DNA of 64,000 nt from Leptospira sp. WS60.C2 (GCF_040833955.1 NZ_CP162133.1:2254001-2318000), one strand, 5' to 3'; counted from the first letter of the stretch, positions 8,500 to 18,666 are shown. Notes: generated by a model not told the origin, from the sequence alone. Numbers and translations: made by a program.

Positions 8500-10116
8500 G
8501 TGATCTCTATGGTTTATCCATTATTTCTAGTCCTGCTCTATCTATTTGTGGTGATCCTTGGTTCTCCTGATGCCCCATTTCCACAAGGGGATGAGATCAT
8601 GCATATCCGAACCATACGAGAAAGCTTAGAAACGGGGAATTACCTGATTCCAAGCCTATCAGGACTGCCAAATCCTTACAAACCACCCTTACTCTTTTGG
8701 CTCGGGATGGCATCGGATCGTATTTTTGGAATTGGGTATTTCCAAGAACGTTTTGTATCCTTGTTCTTTGGTTTGGGTAGTTTGCTTCTGCTTTTTGGAA
8801 TTACATTACAAATTCAGAAGGAAAGGAAGGAAGTTTTCCTAACGACTCTTTTCTTTGGTTTTTCATTTTTGTCACTGAAGTTCTTTAGCCTTCTCATGAT
8901 GGAAGGACCTATGGTGTTCTTTCTACTTTTCTACTTTTATTTATTCTTTCATCACAAACGAACAAAAGACAGAAAACTTCTCTTGTGGGGAAGTGTCCTT
9001 GTTGGAGTGGGTTACTTACTAAAAGGTCCTATCCTACAAGTCTATCTATTTCTATTTGTTTTTAGTCATTTGTATATACGAATGGTACGAATCAGAAAAG
9101 GAAAAATTTCAATACTTTGGAATCGAATTCCAGAAGAGAAGTATCTCCTTTACTCACTGGCTCTAACCCTTCTTCTCCCCATAGGATGGATTTTATATTT
9201 ATATATTTCTTTACCTTCAGGTAAAGATCTGCTTCGATTCTTTTTTATCACTGAAAATATAGGGAAATTTTATGCGGCAAACCAACCAGGACTAAGGATT
9301 TGGTTTGGTTGGATATTGTATTCGATACCGTTCACAATTCCATTTTTACAATTGTTTTGGAACCAATTACGAAACCCGAGACGATCCAAATATCAAAGTT
9401 ATGTGATGACAATTTTGGTGTTTTTACTTCTCGTGACAACATTACACCTACTTCCCAATCGAAAAGATCCATATTATGTAACCCCATTTATCAGTTTGTT
9501 ATTTTTGCTACCGAGTTTCAAAAAATTTACTTGGGAATCATTACTGACAACAAAAACCAATCAGTTTGCACTAATCATTGCCTACTTTTTTCTAATAATG
9601 GTCTCCATTGTTGTAAGGCTTCCCAATCTATTTCTTGTATCACTTTTAGGATTACTTCTCCTTGGAAGTTCTGTTTGTTTTTTTGAAACCAAAAAGAACC
9701 AGTGGTTAGCTGTGTTATTTACACAAATTGCGATCATTCCTATTGTTATATTCTTTCTTTTGCGACCAATGGCTGACCCAGATTTGCGAAGCCTAACAAA
9801 GGAAGCTGAAAATGCATCAATTTGCGTCATTGCTGAAAATCCTTGGACTGCTATGGATGTTCAAAACAAGCTAATGGAAGCAAGTGTACAATTTGCACTC
9901 CCACTCACCATTCAGGAAAACTGCTCAAAGTCGGAGTATCTCATCAACTTTACCGATGCCAAAATCACAAATGAGTTCACCAAACTAAAGTCTTGGTTCC
10001 AGTGGAAACAACACTTACAAATGGAAGCCAAATCTGTATTTTCTTCGATTCTAAAAATGGAAAAACAAAAATTCCAGACAGAAATCTCATTATGGAAACG
10101 AGAGGCCACTCCATGA
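8500..10116 (+). CDS. ArnT/PMT-type membrane glycosyltransferase (GT-C fold)
   Basis: 538 aa with about 11-12 predicted membrane helices. The first extracytoplasmic loop holds QGDEIMHIRTIRE, matching the acidic motif of GT-C enzymes such as ArnT, followed by KPPLLFW, also typical of the group. The C-terminal 110 residues are soluble. Such enzymes use a polyprenyl-phosphate sugar to glycosylate lipid A, other lipids or proteins outside the membrane. A DPM1-like enzyme two genes downstream could supply the lipid-linked sugar, which supports the call. An alternative ATG is at 8509. The stop overlaps the next start by 4 bp. Confidence 0.85.
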   Translation: MISMVYPLFLVLLYLFVVILGSPDAPFPQGDEIMHIRTIRESLETGNYLIPSLSGLPNPYKPPLLFWLGMASDRIFGIGYFQERFVSLFFGLGSLLLLFGITLQIQKERKEVFLTTLFFGFSFLSLKFFSLLMMEGPMVFFLLFYFYLFFHHKRTKDRKLLLWGSVLVGVGYLLKGPILQVYLFLFVFSHLYIRMVRIRKGKISILWNRIPEEKYLLYSLALTLLLPIGWILYLYISLPSGKDLLRFFFITENIGKFYAANQPGLRIWFGWILYSIPFTIPFLQLFWNQLRNPRRSKYQSYVMTILVFLLLVTTLHLLPNRKDPYYVTPFISLLFLLPSFKKFTWESLLTTKTNQFALIIAYFFLIMVSIVVRLPNLFLVSLLGLLLLGSSVCFFETKKNQWLAVLFTQIAIIPIVIFFLLRPMADPDLRSLTKEAENASICVIAENPWTAMDVQNKLMEASVQFALPLTIQENCSKSEYLINFTDAKITNEFTKLKSWFQWKQHLQMEAKSVFSSILKMEKQKFQTEISLWKREATP

Positions 10117-10427
10117 AAAAGTATGGGATACTGTTTCTTCTTTTGTTTACAGTTACAATTTGGGACATTTCGAAAAACAATCTTTCTACATTTGGAAAAA
10201 AAGTATCCCAGATGGAGGCACCGAAATGTAAAACCATTTGTAATTCAGTAACTAGTTGTTTGAGTGACGAACAAAAAAAACAACAAGATCCAAAATTAGT
10301 TCAGTTTGCCTGTGAAATTCTCTGTACAAAACAATACCAACTCTTCGATGGATGTTCAGAATCCATCCAAACTTCCTGTAGAGCAGGAGAAACATGTATT
10401 AAAAATCTAACAAAGGGGCTTTTTTAA
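10113..10427 (+). CDS. Small exported Cys-rich protein
   Basis: 104 aa from the ATG at 10113, which overlaps the stop of the glycosyltransferase gene (ATGA-type coupling); a longer frame from 9993 lies inside that gene and is unlikely. An N-terminal hydrophobic segment (GILFLLLFTVTIW) gives a signal peptide or anchor. The mature part contains eight Cys (for example CKTIC, CLSDE, CEILC, CSES, CRAGETC), suggesting four disulfides or a metal site outside the cytoplasm. No family recognised. It is held between two glycosyltransferases, so a role in that pathway is inferred. Confidence 0.75.
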   Translation: MKKYGILFLLLFTVTIWDISKNNLSTFGKKVSQMEAPKCKTICNSVTSCLSDEQKKQQDPKLVQFACEILCTKQYQLFDGCSESIQTSCRAGETCIKNLTKGLF

Positions 10428-10452
10428 TTAACAAAAAGTTGAATGACCAGTC

Positions 10453-11211
10453 ATGCAAAATAAAACAAGTATTATACTTCCCACCTATAATGAAGCAGGA
10501 AATATTAAAAACTGCGTTGAAACCATCACAAACGTTTTGGAAACAGAATCACTTCCCTTTGAAATCATCATTGTGGATGACAACTCACCTGACGGCACAT
10601 TTGAAGTGGCAAAGGTAATGGCGGAGTATGACAAACGAATCAAACCCTTTGTCAGAATCAAAGAAAAAGGATTAAGTTCCGCCGTAACGTTTGGATATGA
10701 AAAGGCAACTGGTGACAGGTTTGTTGTCGTAGATGCTGATTTCCAACATGATTACACAAAAATCCCTGAAGTCATTCGGTTGTTAGAGGAAAACGACATT
10801 GTTGTTGCATCCAGAAGAAGCAAAAATGGAGGGTATGGAAATTTTCCAATCTTACGTAAGTTTGCCAGTTTGTTTGCGACAAAAATTTCAGAATGGTTAT
10901 TTCCAGTTTCAATCTCTGATCCAATGAGTGGATTTTTTGGAATCAGAAAGTCAATTTATTTAGAAACCAAGGACAAACTCCATCCAAGAGGTTATAAAAT
11001 TCTCTTCGAAATTTTGGGAGTAGTGAAAACAGAAAAAATTGTAGAGGTTGGATATACGTTTGGCCTTCGCACATGGGGTGAGTCCAAATTGGATTCAGGT
11101 GTGATCTTTTATTTTGTATGGGATTTGTTGTCCATAAAATGGTACCAATGGAAACAGTCACACCAGTATCTTTTTGGATCCAAGGAAAGAAATTCCCACA
11201 TACATCCGTAA
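10453..11211 (+). CDS. GT2 glycosyltransferase, dolichol/polyprenyl-phosphate mannose synthase-like
   Basis: 252 aa. The GT-A fold starts at once with ILPTYNEAGNI, IIVDDNSPDGT and VVDADFQHD (DxD-like metal site), then SDPMSGFFGIRK, the order seen in DPM1-type enzymes that transfer a sugar from a nucleotide donor to polyprenyl phosphate. No C-terminal membrane helices of the DPM3 kind are evident. It closes the operon with the ArnT-like enzyme, so donor synthesis and transfer are encoded together. The sugar is not readable from sequence. Confidence 0.9.
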   Translation: MQNKTSIILPTYNEAGNIKNCVETITNVLETESLPFEIIIVDDNSPDGTFEVAKVMAEYDKRIKPFVRIKEKGLSSAVTFGYEKATGDRFVVVDADFQHDYTKIPEVIRLLEENDIVVASRRSKNGGYGNFPILRKFASLFATKISEWLFPVSISDPMSGFFGIRKSIYLETKDKLHPRGYKILFEILGVVKTEKIVEVGYTFGLRTWGESKLDSGVIFYFVWDLLSIKWYQWKQSHQYLFGSKERNSHIHP

Positions 11212-11241
11212 TCGAACTTTAGAGTTTTGGAAAAAAAATGA

Positions 11242-11276
11242 GAATGGAAAATCTTTTTTTCCATTCCATTTTTTAC
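11242..11276 (+). terminator. Rho-independent terminator after the GT2 gene
   Basis: A perfect 10-bp stem (GAATGGAAAA and its complement) with a 5-nt loop is followed by CATTTTTT. It lies about 30 bp after the GT2 stop and ends the glycosyltransferase operon. Confidence 0.8.
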
Positions 11277-11331
11277 TTCGGATACTAAGGTATTCGATCA
11301 CAATTCCGTAGATCAACTAGTGAGGGATCAA

Positions 11332-11625
11332 ATGAACACGGAAGTGATGACAGAAAAAAGTTACCGCATAGAGACAAATCGTCTGGATTTGTATTCGGCA
11401 AAACGTTTAGAAGAAGATATGAAAGAAATTTCGGTCGCTGGAATGAGCACTCTTTCTGTGGATTTTTCAAATGTTGAGGAAGTATCTTCTGCTGTTTTAG
11501 GACTTTTGCTGTATAAAAAAATGATGTTCCAAAAACAAGGGGTGCGACTTTACCTTGTCAATGTAAAACCGCAAGTGTTAAAAGTTCTGAAAATTTTAAA
11601 TCTCAGTTCCCATTTACTTCTTTAG
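11332..11625 (+). CDS. STAS-domain protein (anti-sigma factor antagonist-like)
   Basis: 97 aa from the ATG at 11332, which has GAGGG six bases ahead; a GTG at 11320 is the alternative. The whole protein is one STAS domain with a beta strand (LSVDFSNVEEVSSAVLGLLL) where SpoIIAA-type antagonists carry the phosphorylatable Ser; here the site reads VSSAVLG. No kinase or phosphatase partner is adjacent. The 3' end overlaps the convergent GH13 gene by 12 bp. Confidence 0.8.
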   Translation: MNTEVMTEKSYRIETNRLDLYSAKRLEEDMKEISVAGMSTLSVDFSNVEEVSSAVLGLLLYKKMMFQKQGVRLYLVNVKPQVLKVLKILNLSSHLLL

Positions 11626-13254
11626 GGATTTCTTTCCTGTTACATCAATAATGACACCAGAATGGGCCGGCAGTAGGATCGTTTCCCCAATTTCTGCTCC
11701 ACCAAATGCGTATAACACTTTCCCTTTTTTTGTAACATCCAATCGAACTCCTGTTTCTCCAAAATTCAAATAGACTCGAAGAGTTTGTTTCCCATTTTCA
11801 CGTTCAAAACACAATACATCGACATTTTCTGTTTCAATTGTTTTTAAACTTCCATCTCGTATTACGCCGAGATTGTTTCGAAGATGAAACAGTGTTTGGT
11901 AATGGCTCCACAATGAATTCGGATCTTTTTTTTGAACCTTCACTGTGTCCGTTGTCTGAAAAGAACCAACAGGCAACCACGGTTTTCCATTGGAGAATCC
12001 AGCATTCTCTGAATCATCCCATAACATCGGCAGGCGACAATTGTCCCTGTTGATATAAATTCCAAGGAGATTAGATAAAAATAAAGGAAGAAAACGATTC
12101 ATTTTCGCAATGGGATCTTTCCCAAAAAAATTTGAAAGGCGACCTTCCTTTCGTCCAATCTCTTCGCCATAATATACAATGGGAACTCCCCTTGCCATAA
12201 ATTGAAAACAAACAAGAAGTTTTGCTTTTCGGACGTCTCCACCTAACCTGTCGATGTATCGTCTCTGGTCATGATTACCCAAAACATATGTGGGTGTGTA
12301 AGGATTTGGAAAGACAGTTTCATTTTTTTCTAGTAAGTCTTTGAAAAACTTAGCTTTGTATTGAAAGTGAATGAGTTCAAACTGAAACACCAAATTGAGA
12401 CCATCTGCTTTTTCTCCTAAAAAGGATTTTAATACTTGGTCAGAGCCACTCACTTCCCCAATGAGAAACGGTTTGTGTTTGTATTTAGAAATGTGTTTGC
12501 GAACTTCCTTTGCAAACGAAAAGGATTCTGGAAGGTTTAAGTTATACTGTTTTTTTTGAAAGAACGCCTCATCATGGTTATCCGGCGTTGGAAAAAATCT
12601 GAAACTAAAAGGATTGTCTCGAAATTGTTCATCCTTATAAATCGAATTGAAGATATCAAGTCGAAACCCATCCACTCCCTTTTGTAACCAGAAATCAAGA
12701 ACACCCAACATAGTTTTTTTGACTTTAGGATTTCGATAATTGAGATCTGGTTGAAAGGATAAAAAATTACTGTAGTAGTACTCATCCGTTTTCGAATCAT
12801 AGTTCCAGCCTGATTTTCCAACCATCGAGATCCAATTGTTCGGAGCTTTTTTGTTTCCTTTTTTCCATATATAAAAATCCCGTTTAGGGTTTGTGGTCGA
12901 GGATTTTGATTCTAAAAACCAAGGGTGTTTGTCTGAAGTATGGTTCATTACCATATCGAGAACCACTCGCATCTTTCGTTTGTGAATTTCTTTGATGAGT
13001 CGTTCACAATCTGCCATCGTGCCAAACCGAGGATCAATCGAGGTGTAGTCTGATATATCATATCCAAAGTCCTCACCAGGACTTTCATAAAACGGTGAAA
13101 ACCAAATGGTTTCAACTCCCAAAGCTTGAATTTCGTCCAAACGCCTAAGGATGCCCGGTAAATCGCCTATCCCATCTCCATTGGAATCCTGAAAGGACCA
13201 AGGGTAAATTTGATAAATTGAAGTTTGTTTCCACCATTCCATTTTGTTTTCCAT
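11614..13254 (-). CDS. GH13 alpha-glucosidase (oligo-1,6-glucosidase/trehalose synthase type)
   Basis: 546 aa, the normal length for family 13 subfamilies acting on short alpha-glucosides. The four conserved regions are visible: DMVMNHTS (I), DGFRLDIFN with the nucleophile Asp (II), IGEVSG with the acid/base Glu (III) and VLGNHDQRR with the transition-state Asp (IV). QPDLN (near residue 172) is the marker of the oligo-1,6-glucosidase group. No signal peptide is seen, so it acts in the cytoplasm. The linkage hydrolysed cannot be fixed from sequence. It stands alone, convergent with the STAS gene. Confidence 0.92.
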   Translation of the reverse strand: MENKMEWWKQTSIYQIYPWSFQDSNGDGIGDLPGILRRLDEIQALGVETIWFSPFYESPGEDFGYDISDYTSIDPRFGTMADCERLIKEIHKRKMRVVLDMVMNHTSDKHPWFLESKSSTTNPKRDFYIWKKGNKKAPNNWISMVGKSGWNYDSKTDEYYYSNFLSFQPDLNYRNPKVKKTMLGVLDFWLQKGVDGFRLDIFNSIYKDEQFRDNPFSFRFFPTPDNHDEAFFQKKQYNLNLPESFSFAKEVRKHISKYKHKPFLIGEVSGSDQVLKSFLGEKADGLNLVFQFELIHFQYKAKFFKDLLEKNETVFPNPYTPTYVLGNHDQRRYIDRLGGDVRKAKLLVCFQFMARGVPIVYYGEEIGRKEGRLSNFFGKDPIAKMNRFLPLFLSNLLGIYINRDNCRLPMLWDDSENAGFSNGKPWLPVGSFQTTDTVKVQKKDPNSLWSHYQTLFHLRNNLGVIRDGSLKTIETENVDVLCFERENGKQTLRVYLNFGETGVRLDVTKKGKVLYAFGGAEIGETILLPAHSGVIIDVTGKKSLKK

Positions 13255-13335
13255 GACTTTTCTAAAACTGCCTCGTTATTTCAGTTGCTTCTTACCTAAT
13301 CACCGAATTTCTGTTCTTTATACAAGCAGGTAGCT

Positions 13336-14097
13336 ATGGATAAAGAAAAAATCAAACTTTCCGGTTTCAACAATCTGACAAAAGTTTTGAGTTTCAACCT
13401 CTACGATTTTTGCATCACACTCGATGATGAACAAAAAGGTAGATATGTTAGTTATATCCATGACAAATACAATGCGACCAAAATAACAGAGATTTCAAAA
13501 GAAATCGTCAAACGCATTGATGCCAATATCCTTTCTGTTTCCGCACAGGACTATGATCCAGTCGGTGCTTCTGCTATGGTTCTTATGAGTGATGTTAAAG
13601 GTGGTGGTAACCCTATCCCGACGGCACAAGTCAGTATGCACCTGGACAAATCGCACATCACGGTTCATACCTACCCGGATGCTGCTGATCCAGATGGAAT
13701 TTGTTCGTTCCGTGTGGACATTGATATTTCTACATGCGGAGAAATCATCCCCCTTGACTCCATTAACTTTTTATTTGAAGCATTTGAATGTGATGTCGTT
13801 TACATCGACTATGTCGTGAGAGGTTACACTCGTCTTGCTGATGGAAGAAAAATTTACAATGACCATCACTTCAACTCCATCTTAGATTTTATCAAACCAG
13901 AAATCAAAAGAAATTATACGTTTCTTTCCGATATCAACATGCCACAAGATAACACTTGGCAAACAAAAATGATGATTCGTGAGTTAGGACCAGAAAATTA
14001 CCTTCTGAACCCTGGAGACATTTCTCACCCCGATGTTCCAAGCAAGATGAAACTTCTCAGAGAAGAGATGAAAGAAGTTTATCACATGATCCATTAA
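13336..14097 (+). CDS. speD: S-adenosylmethionine decarboxylase proenzyme
   Basis: 253 aa, the longer E. coli-type SpeD. It decarboxylates AdoMet to give the aminopropyl donor for spermidine. The self-cleavage site is HLDKSHITVHTYP with Ser106 as the future pyruvoyl residue. FRVDIDISTCGEI holds the conserved downstream Cys. AGGTAG lies at good distance before the ATG. No spermidine synthase gene is adjacent. It converges on the Sco-like gene 11 bp away. Confidence 0.96.
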   Translation: MDKEKIKLSGFNNLTKVLSFNLYDFCITLDDEQKGRYVSYIHDKYNATKITEISKEIVKRIDANILSVSAQDYDPVGASAMVLMSDVKGGGNPIPTAQVSMHLDKSHITVHTYPDAADPDGICSFRVDIDISTCGEIIPLDSINFLFEAFECDVVYIDYVVRGYTRLADGRKIYNDHHFNSILDFIKPEIKRNYTFLSDINMPQDNTWQTKMMIRELGPENYLLNPGDISHPDVPSKMKLLREEMKEVYHMIH

Positions 14098-14108
14098 GGG
14101 ATCTGTTT

Positions 14109-14660
14109 TTATTTTAACGGGATTTCTTTTTGAATCTGAAACCAGTCTTTTTCTTCAAGTTTGGGTAGTGCATACACTTCCTTGCGGTTAGGCGGAATCA
14201 GAAAAAATTGGGTCCCATGTTCGTCTTTTTGTTTTAACACAGGATGTTCAGGTAAATAAGCTCCAAGTGTACGATACAATTGAATTTCGTCCTTGGACTT
14301 CGGTCGTAAGCTCTGTATGTCTAGAGACGTCTGGTAATATGATAAATAATTTTGAATTGCCTCTTCCGTTTCCGTAGGATCAGTTACCAAAAAATAAAAC
14401 GTAAAGGAAGTCTCTGGGTAGCGCACTCGAAATTGCCGCATGGCCTCTAATGCCATAGGACATTTTTTTCCACAGCCAACTAATCCTGGATAAATGATAA
14501 TCCAATTGGATTTAGGAATAGACTGAAACCGATCACTGCAAATCTCACATGAAATCTTACGGTAAGTACTTGAGAAATAATGCAGAAAAACACTGAAGGC
14601 AAAAAAGAGCAAAACAGCAAAAAGGATTACAACTCCTTTTTGCCATCTTTTATCCAACAA
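14109..14660 (-). CDS. Sco1/SenC-like membrane-anchored thioredoxin-fold protein
   Basis: 183 aa. One N-terminal membrane anchor (about 9-28) is followed by a thioredoxin fold. The copper-binding CxxxCP motif of Sco proteins is present as CGKKCP (Cys63, Cys67), and a His in [10 protein letters not shown] fits the third ligand. An extra CEIC pair sits at residues 38-41. Sco proteins deliver copper to cytochrome oxidase or act as thiol reductases on the outer side of the membrane. No oxidase genes are nearby. Its start overlaps the end of the chemoreceptor gene by 11 bp, so the two are co-expressed. Confidence 0.82.
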   Translation of the reverse strand: MLDKRWQKGVVILFAVLLFFAFSVFLHYFSSTYRKISCEICSDRFQSIPKSNWIIIYPGLVGCGKKCPMALEAMRQFRVRYPETSFTFYFLVTDPTETEEAIQNYLSYYQTSLDIQSLRPKSKDEIQLYRTLGAYLPEHPVLKQKDEHGTQFFLIPPNRKEVYALPKLEEKDWFQIQKEIPLK

Positions 14661-16194
14661 AATCCTTTTGAATCATGGATGCCAGTGTATCCACAGATTC
14701 ATTTAAATTTTCAAAAATTACATTCCCTTTGTCGATAAACGAGATCATCTCGGAACTTGTATTCAAGTTGGTTTGTGTTTTTAGATTCAATTCCATGATG
14801 GAATTCGAAATTTCAACCATACTGGAAGATTGTTCTTTACTCGATAATTGCATTTCTTGCGCAATTTGATCCAGTGTCGTAAGTGCCTTTTCTTGTTTTT
14901 CAAAGGCAGAAAGGGTTCCCGAAATTTTTTCGGTTAACTCCCCCATTCCCACTTCAGAAGATAAAATGGATTTCACGAATCCTTGCACTGTTTGATTGAT
15001 CTCGTTGGATTGTTTGAAACTCACTTGGATTGCCGATTTGATTTTAGCCGAAATCGTGGAGATGTTTTTAGTGGCCTCTGCTGTGGAATCGGCAAGTTTT
15101 GAAATTTCCGATGCGACAACAGCAAAGCCTCTTCCCGCATCACCTGCTCTTGCTGCTTCAATGGATGCATTTAAGGAAAGCAAGTTAACTTTCTCAGCAA
15201 TGTCTGAAATTAAATCTAAAATTTCTTCCATCTTCTCTGAATCTTCAGATGCCACTTCCATTGATTGGTAAAGGGATGAAAATTCGGATTCCGTTTTCTT
15301 AACACTCTCTGCTGACTCTTGGATTTTGGATCGCATCACCTCTAAGGATTTCACAAATCCTTCATTTAAGTTGAATAAGTTTCGGTTTAATTCTTCTACA
15401 GTTTTCACTTCTTTGATCTGTCGGTTAGATCCTTCTAAGATCAATTGGCTGGATGCGGTTGTCTCTTCTGTGGCCGCCGAAATGGCTTCAATGGAGGACG
15501 ATTGGTTTTGAAACGAAGTTTCAAATTCTTTTACTGCTTTTGCAATAAACGTGGAATTCTCTAAATAGGATTTTGTTCCTTCGGATACTTCGTCAATTGC
15601 TGCTGTGACCCCCGCAATCACAGTTTCTAAATTGGTTTGTGTTTCAATTTGAACTCTGAGATCCTTCACCGATAAGAATGAAAAATAGATTAGAATTGCT
15701 GTTTCCATTACCACAAAAAGGGCATGGGTGATTACAATTTCTAATCCAGTTCCATAACTATACACCATGATCTTTGTGTCTAAAAACGTAACACCGAATT
15801 CTTGCAGATAATTTCCAACTAAATGGTGTACGGCGATCGTCAGAGCTGCGACAAACATGACACGCCAATCCTCGTACACAAATAAAATGGCAAGAGCACT
15901 AAAGATGTGAAAGTGCATCTCAATCCTTCCAAACTGTGCTTGAATGAGGAGCGCACTAATTAACATAAGTGCAAGCCCATTCCATGCTCGTAGGAAAAAA
16001 CTACCACGAAGGAATCGGTATAACAAAAAGGAAATGATACTTATGATTAAAGCTGAGCTTGTGACAACGAGAGTGGCACCATAACCCAAGGAGAGTAAAA
16101 AAACAAGAGGGATATGGGCGAAAATTGCCCAAACAAAAAATGTATCAACTTTCTTCTGGCGCTCCAGAAGTACTGCCGCCAATCTTAAATCCAT
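14650..16194 (-). CDS. Methyl-accepting chemotaxis protein with six-TM His-rich sensor
   Basis: 514 aa. Six membrane helices span about residues 18-175 with almost no periplasmic domain. Several His lie in or next to helices: His27, His94 and His96 (MHFH), His123-124 (AVHH) and His157. The cytoplasmic part has the signalling tip ([19 protein letters not shown], then [10 protein letters not shown]) flanked by long coiled coils. Intramembrane His suggest a bound metal or haem as signal input; that is inference. It is the first gene of a two-gene operon with the Sco-like protein. Confidence 0.93.
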   Translation of the reverse strand: MDLRLAAVLLERQKKVDTFFVWAIFAHIPLVFLLSLGYGATLVVTSSALIISIISFLLYRFLRGSFFLRAWNGLALMLISALLIQAQFGRIEMHFHIFSALAILFVYEDWRVMFVAALTIAVHHLVGNYLQEFGVTFLDTKIMVYSYGTGLEIVITHALFVVMETAILIYFSFLSVKDLRVQIETQTNLETVIAGVTAAIDEVSEGTKSYLENSTFIAKAVKEFETSFQNQSSSIEAISAATEETTASSQLILEGSNRQIKEVKTVEELNRNLFNLNEGFVKSLEVMRSKIQESAESVKKTESEFSSLYQSMEVASEDSEKMEEILDLISDIAEKVNLLSLNASIEAARAGDAGRGFAVVASEISKLADSTAEATKNISTISAKIKSAIQVSFKQSNEINQTVQGFVKSILSSEVGMGELTEKISGTLSAFEKQEKALTTLDQIAQEMQLSSKEQSSSMVEISNSIMELNLKTQTNLNTSSEMISFIDKGNVIFENLNESVDTLASMIQKDFVG

Positions 16195-16382
16195 ATTCTT
16201 ATTTACATAGGGATATCAAAAATTGCCAGTCAATAAATGTTAGATTGCCATTTCTAATCAGATGAATTCACATCATGTAAAATTAGTACATTCTACTTTC
16301 GTATAAGTACGCATTTAGAATGAAAATTAGTCAGATGGTTACCTTTGAATATTTATCAGTTGATTGCCTAAAAATTTAAGCC

Positions 16383-18653
16383 TTGGAACTCTTGATTTCT
16401 AAATTTTTCTATCCATTTTCTCTTCTTTCTCTCTTGCTCTCGGGAAAATCCCTTATAAACTTGTGTCATAGCAGGTACATTTTGGAATCATTCTCAGACT
16501 TCGGCGAAACAGATAGTCCTCTCTCGGGCAGTTCCTTAGAACCATCCTACTTCATTCTTTTGCCTAAAAACATAGCGAGTTATTCCCTCACTTCCCAAGC
16601 CATTCTTGAAGAACTCCGCGTGCGACACAGACGACTGGAAATGCATGGAAGCGCTGAGATCACCCCCACTCTTTTTCTCACACTGGATACCATTCCAGAA
16701 CTTTTATCCAAACAAGTGCAACTATCCGATTCCCATAAATCAAATGCGGCCATACAAGAAGCACTGAAGGAACTTGCGGGACTGACCCAACACAATAAAG
16801 AACCTGTTGTGTATTTTTATCCTTTCATCTTACTTGTGGACCAAAAGTTAGTCTTTCGTGTCAGTATGATCGCTCCTCAAAGTAAGGAAAAAACTGACGT
16901 TGTTCCCTATAGACGATCTTGCTTTAAGTATAGCATTGATTTGGTGGACATATTGCTCAAAAACCGATCGAATCGAGATTTGATTCTTGAAGAAGAAAAT
17001 CCTGGTTCCCGTTTGTTACGCACTGACCAAAAAGGAAGAGTCTATTTTTTTCCAACCAAACTTAGTTTTGAAGCAGAACTCGAATCGATTTTACGCACAA
17101 GCATGGAACCGTTTGGACCGTTGCCAACGAAAGATTTTATAGTCGATGTTGTCACTAGAGGAAAAGAAACGGCAAAACTTGTTGAGATTGTCCCTGGGTA
17201 TCATTTTGTTTTGCCAAGTGGATCGCACCATCCTGAATACGTGAAACATTTAGTAGTGCAACTAGATGGCTTGAAACAGTTTGCATTCCCTTATCTGAAA
17301 CGTTTTGCAAAAGAAAACAAGTATGAAGCTTTCTTAGAAAAACTAAATGATTTGGAATCCAAAATTCCTACAAACACGGAAATCTTATTAAAAGATGGGT
17401 ATCAATATGTTGCCGAAATTTCATCCTTACTTGGAGAATTTCCATTTGAACAATGGAACACAGAAGATTCCATTCGAGTTAAAAATGGAATCCAAGATGG
17501 AATCCTCATCTTACAAAAACTATCCAAATCTCTGTCGGAACAAAAAAAAGAAGATGCGGAAGATGAGTTGTTTTCTCTCATTCAAACCTTAAGTACAAAG
17601 ATTGAAGAAAATACAAAAAACACTCTCACTTTGACAAAACTCAACTTACAGGCAGAAATCAAATCTCTAAAACTCTCAACACCATTGGAACAGAAAAAAG
17701 CAATGGATACCATTGTCAAAACCCTCTCTGACACTTATGGATGTTTAGAAATGAAAGAAGAGAATCTTCATGTACTCTTTGCACTCGACCAAAAATATCT
17801 TTCCAAAGTAGAAGAAAACACACTGGGACTGGCCAAAACAAATCCTGATTATCGTAATGAACTTCCCATTCTTGATCAAATCAGAACTATTTTGAAACAT
17901 AGGGGAGATGTTTTGATCGACAAGTGGGAAACAGAAGAAATAGCAGCAGGAGACGATGCCGATCTTGTTTCAGAAAATAATCAATCACCGAGATTTTCGT
18001 TTTCGGCCTTACAAGAAAAATTCCATGTTCCCGTAGGTGTCTTTAGTTTTCTCACTCTTGCAGCTATAACGACAGTGGTTTCTCTATTACTTGGGACTCT
18101 TGACTACATCGGAAGTGGATTTTTCTTTAGTTCCTGTGTGGGACTTCTTCTTGGTTATTTCTATAGAAAAGATGGAAAACCAAAACCCAATTTTGAAAAA
18201 CCAAAACAAACCTTACCAAAAGAAAATCGAGCAAATACGATTACAAAGGTGGCGGAAGCTTTTATTTATCCTAAAAAGTTCAATAGCATCGCAGAGAAAG
18301 TATATGATTCCAAACGATTGCGAAACCATATTGAAGATTGTGTAGAAGATATCAAACTGGAACTTTCCCCTGCGGACCAAAAGAAAGACTCTCACAAAAT
18401 GATCGCCGAAATCGAACATGCGATTTTGCAAATCTCAGTGATCATCAAAATCCCAGAAGCCATCCAATTGAAGAACAGATCCAAGGAACTCATCCTTTCC
18501 AAAGCAGACTTTCGAACAATTTTATTTCGTACACAACTTGCGGAGTATTATCGTAAAGAAGCAAGTCTTTACAAATCAGATCGAGACCAAATGGACTACA
18601 TCCAGTTTATCATCCGCGAATTGGAATTTGGCTATAACAAATATTTAAAATAA
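16383..18653 (+). CDS. Large unrecognised protein with C-terminal membrane hairpin
   Basis: 756 aa from a TTG at 16383; no convincing ATG exists nearby and no good ribosome site is seen, so the first 50 residues are uncertain. The first 25 residues are hydrophobic. Residues about 60-330 are mixed alpha/beta with no known motif, 330-520 are strongly helical, and two hydrophobic segments at about 557-600 (VFSFLTLAAITTVVSLLLG and FFFSSCVGLLLGYFY) form a membrane hairpin, followed by a basic helical tail. I do not recognise it. It could be a membrane-attached scaffold. Confidence 0.75.
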   Translation: MELLISKFFYPFSLLSLLLSGKSLINLCHSRYILESFSDFGETDSPLSGSSLEPSYFILLPKNIASYSLTSQAILEELRVRHRRLEMHGSAEITPTLFLTLDTIPELLSKQVQLSDSHKSNAAIQEALKELAGLTQHNKEPVVYFYPFILLVDQKLVFRVSMIAPQSKEKTDVVPYRRSCFKYSIDLVDILLKNRSNRDLILEEENPGSRLLRTDQKGRVYFFPTKLSFEAELESILRTSMEPFGPLPTKDFIVDVVTRGKETAKLVEIVPGYHFVLPSGSHHPEYVKHLVVQLDGLKQFAFPYLKRFAKENKYEAFLEKLNDLESKIPTNTEILLKDGYQYVAEISSLLGEFPFEQWNTEDSIRVKNGIQDGILILQKLSKSLSEQKKEDAEDELFSLIQTLSTKIEENTKNTLTLTKLNLQAEIKSLKLSTPLEQKKAMDTIVKTLSDTYGCLEMKEENLHVLFALDQKYLSKVEENTLGLAKTNPDYRNELPILDQIRTILKHRGDVLIDKWETEEIAAGDDADLVSENNQSPRFSFSALQEKFHVPVGVFSFLTLAAITTVVSLLLGTLDYIGSGFFFSSCVGLLLGYFYRKDGKPKPNFEKPKQTLPKENRANTITKVAEAFIYPKKFNSIAEKVYDSKRLRNHIEDCVEDIKLELSPADQKKDSHKMIAEIEHAILQISVIIKIPEAIQLKNRSKELILSKADFRTILFRTQLAEYYRKEASLYKSDRDQMDYIQFIIRELEFGYNKYLK

Positions 18654-18666
18654 TATTTTTGGTCTT

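Noticed and set aside
9993..10112. Longer start for the Cys-rich protein
   Set aside because: These 40 codons are out of frame inside the glycosyltransferase gene and lack a signal peptide; 10113 gives the signal peptide and ATGA coupling.
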